This document shows positions 62,380 to 64,000 of a DNA stretch of 64,000 nucleotides, in pieces. Positions within the stretch are counted from its first letter, which is position 1. Each line of letters starts with the position of its first letter. The notes beneath the pieces were generated by a model. That model searched no databases. It had not been told where the DNA came from and saw only the letters and a list, made by a program, of their open reading frames with translations. Made by a program: the position numbers and the translations under genes. The stretch is from Paenibacillus sp. J5C2022 (GTDB taxonomy: Bacteria; Bacillota; Bacilli; Paenibacillales; Paenibacillaceae): positions 1 to 64,000 of the forward strand of contig NZ_JAOQJC010000009.1 in the NCBI RefSeq assembly GCF_025567625.1, written 5' to 3'.

Positions 62380-64000
62380 CTAGATCGCAGCCAGTATGAA
62401 CATGGAAAGCTCATCGTAGCGCAAGCCATATCGCTTCCCCGCCGCTATTCCCTCATCGCTATCGTCCCATTCGTCACAGCATAGAATGCCGTAATCAAAC
62501 CCGTTCAGTCCATGTTTTTCAAAAATTTCTTTGACCGTTTGAGCGCCTACGCCAAAATGCCATCTTGCTTTATCTCCCTTTTTATGAATGGCTGATTTGA
62601 ATTTATACTTTCCAATATTTTTCTTAATCTCCAACGCAACTGCCCGTTCTTTATCGCTTATTTTTTGAATCGTTGTTTTTTCTCTCTCGTCCGAGGTCTG
62701 AATCGAACCCGTTACGGCATAGACCGTATCAAACCTTCCTGCTGGCTGACCTATATTCTGAACACCGTCAAGCTGAGGGTTCAGTGTGCCATAGAAGTAA
62801 ACACCCGCCTGATTGTGTACTCCCCCAAGTATAATTTGACCTGGACCCGCCACCACGCCGCGACCTATTGCGATTCCGTCATCGCCTGTTGCCGCCGTGT
62901 AAGCTCCAATACAAATGCTTCCTGTCGAGTCTTCATAGTGGTTGCGGCTTTCTCCCAGACCGGACTCGTATCCGACGAATACATTAAGCTCCCCATTTTT
63001 CACGAAGACCCCTGCTTTTGCCCCTACGCCAACATTTTTGCCCGCTACCGATTTGTACAGAGCCTCATGCCCCATAGCAGTCGAGAACTGGGAGCCGCCA
63101 AAGAAAAGCGACTTCTCTCCAAAGGCGCAATTGTAACTGATGGATTTTTGATTGGATAAGCTTTCTTCCCCGCCTCTTAAAGCGTTCGCGCCGACGGCCG
63201 TATTCTGCCACCCGGTAACGTTATGATACAGCGATTGCGTTCCAATCGCGGTATTCAATTCCCCGCTAATATTGTATCTTAGAGCATCGGATCCGAAGGC
63301 GCTGTTGCCGCTTCCACTCTCATTCGCTCCCATCGTGTACGTTCCGTATGCGCTATTCGTAATACCGGACACATTGGCTTGCAACGCTAGCGGGCCAAAG
63401 GCGCAATTGTAATTTCCAGATCTATTGTTCTCCATCGTTTTCACGCCGTAGGCAACATTGGCGAATCCATTCACATTGGAAGATAAGACATCTACGCCAA
63501 ATCCGATATTTTCGGCGCCAATCGTCGTGCCCGAACCGAATACGTTTTTTCCGAACCCTAAGCTCCTCGTACCGCCCTCCCTGAATAACGGCTGACCGCG
63601 AAGATCCATACCGTTCACATCAAGCCGCCTCAATGACTGATCCGTATATGCGATCCACCTATCTCCGTTGAAGTGGCCGGAAGTTCCTCTCCAGTGTACG
63701 AAAAGACCGGAAGAACCGAGTGCCTGAGGTGTCGTCGTAATCGTTAGCGGCAGCGTTACCAGTGTATCATCCGGCAGAACAACTTTCTCGTCCGCTATCC
63801 ATGTCGCGCCATTGTCCGGCGACCATCGCCAGTTATTGCTTGATTCAGTTCCGATTTCAATCAGGAAGCTGCCTTCAAAACCGCCTGTATAGCTGCCAGT
63901 CACTACAGCATCATTATTGCCGCTGCCTGTAAAGGAGAGATCATACACACCCGTATAGTTAAGCAAGCTTCCATTTCCCGCAAAGCGGGATTTCAGCTTA
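62380..64000 (-). CDS. Fibre-like protein with peptidase S74/G2-type chaperone domain, 5' end cut by window
   Basis: At least 540 residues. The frame stays open to the window edge, reading K-L-K-S-R-F-A-G-N-G-S before the first possible TTG at 63966, so the true start lies outside. After a beta-rich N-terminal part come about 6-8 repeats of roughly 24 residues with N-x-A-x-G and G-x-x-N spacing (about residues 150-290 from 63966), like trimeric adhesin or tail-fibre head repeats. The C-terminal ~110 residues, starting with S-D-E-R-E-K, are an intramolecular chaperone of the endosialidase type. The Ser and Lys of that motif are the expected self-cleavage pair. It could be a spore-surface or phage-tail fibre. 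Confidence 0.8.
   Translation of the reverse strand, partial: KLKSRFAGNGSLLNYTGVYDLSFTGSGNNDAVVTGSYTGGFEGSFLIEIGTESSNNWRWSPDNGATWIADEKVVLPDDTLVTLPLTITTTPQALGSSGLFVHWRGTSGHFNGDRWIAYTDQSLRRLDVNGMDLRGQPLFREGGTRSLGFGKNVFGSGTTIGAENIGFGVDVLSSNVNGFANVAYGVKTMENNRSGNYNCAFGPLALQANVSGITNSAYGTYTMGANESGSGNSAFGSDALRYNISGELNTAIGTQSLYHNVTGWQNTAVGANALRGGEESLSNQKSISYNCAFGEKSLFFGGSQFSTAMGHEALYKSVAGKNVGVGAKAGVFVKNGELNVFVGYESGLGESRNHYEDSTGSICIGAYTAATGDDGIAIGRGVVAGPGQIILGGVHNQAGVYFYGTLNPQLDGVQNIGQPAGRFDTVYAVTGSIQTSDEREKTTIQKISDKERAVALEIKKNIGKYKFKSAIHKKGDKARWHFGVGAQTVKEIFEKHGLNGFDYGILCCDEWDDSDEGIAAGKRYGLRYDELSMFILAAI

Noticed and set aside
1..64000. tRNA, rRNA or origin of replication
   Set aside because: No cloverleaf, rRNA block or DnaA-box cluster was noticed on either strand; only the TPP riboswitch was supported as structured RNA.

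Overview
The window looks like chromosome from a spore-forming member of the Bacillales, most like Paenibacillus or Cohnella. The evidence is a gerA-type germination operon, a cotJC coat gene, three Lpl/YtcP-type sugar importers without their own ATPase, membrane-bound and two-component AraC regulators, strong AGGAGG ribosome sites and many GTG/TTG starts. Nearly all genes lie on the minus strand. There are no rRNA or tRNA genes and no CRISPR array.

Layout. (1) 1-1640 is a decayed accessory edge: a 5'-truncated secreted-type protein with an internal stop, and the stop-riddled C-terminus of a serine recombinase. (2) 1642-11871 is sugar cluster I: histidine kinase, AraC response regulator, two permeases, a lipoprotein, and a 1287-aa secreted GH-A clan glycosidase. 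(3) 12059-12628 is a lone cotJC closed by a perfect 17-bp hairpin. (4) 12706-37749 is a large polysaccharide cluster. It has two giant secreted heparinase II/III-type proteins (1976 and 1904 aa), the collapsed remnant of a third, an M20 amidohydrolase, a complete importer, a ceramidase-like hydrolase, a divergent membrane AraC regulator, and a DegT aminotransferase / esterase / glutamate dehydrogenase operon. A ~110-bp upstream element is shared by the M20 and DegT genes. (5) 38026-38968 holds a NUDIX and a zinc-ribbon gene. (6) 39063-45202 is a third importer with its AraC regulator. (7) 45239-47769 is an amidohydrolase / Rieske ferredoxin / flavin reductase operon with no oxygenase.

(8) 47983-50539 is AT-rich and unlike its surroundings. 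Single small genes (nucleotidyltransferase, DUF4259, broken NUDIX/GNAT) all face one way and are separated by ~190-bp structured repeats. Two of the genes are bracketed by their own private inverted repeats, as in an integron cassette array, but no integrase is present. (9) 50631-51053 is a ~113-bp tandem repeat. (10) 51242-56739 has two cell-wall hydrolases, a TatD gene and a thiamine-precursor importer under a TPP riboswitch with an intrinsic terminator (56887-57100). (11) 57176-61065 is the germination operon, followed by a TPR glycosyltransferase and, running off the right edge, a fibre-like protein with an endosialidase-type self-cleaving domain.

How the parts may work together. In cluster (4) the secreted lyases would cut an acidic, probably N-acylated polysaccharide and the importer would take up the fragments. 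The M20 and/or ceramidase-like enzymes could remove acyl groups, the DegT enzyme could move the amino group to 2-oxoglutarate, and glutamate dehydrogenase could regenerate the acceptor. This pathway is inferred from gene content and a shared promoter element, and the substrate is unknown.
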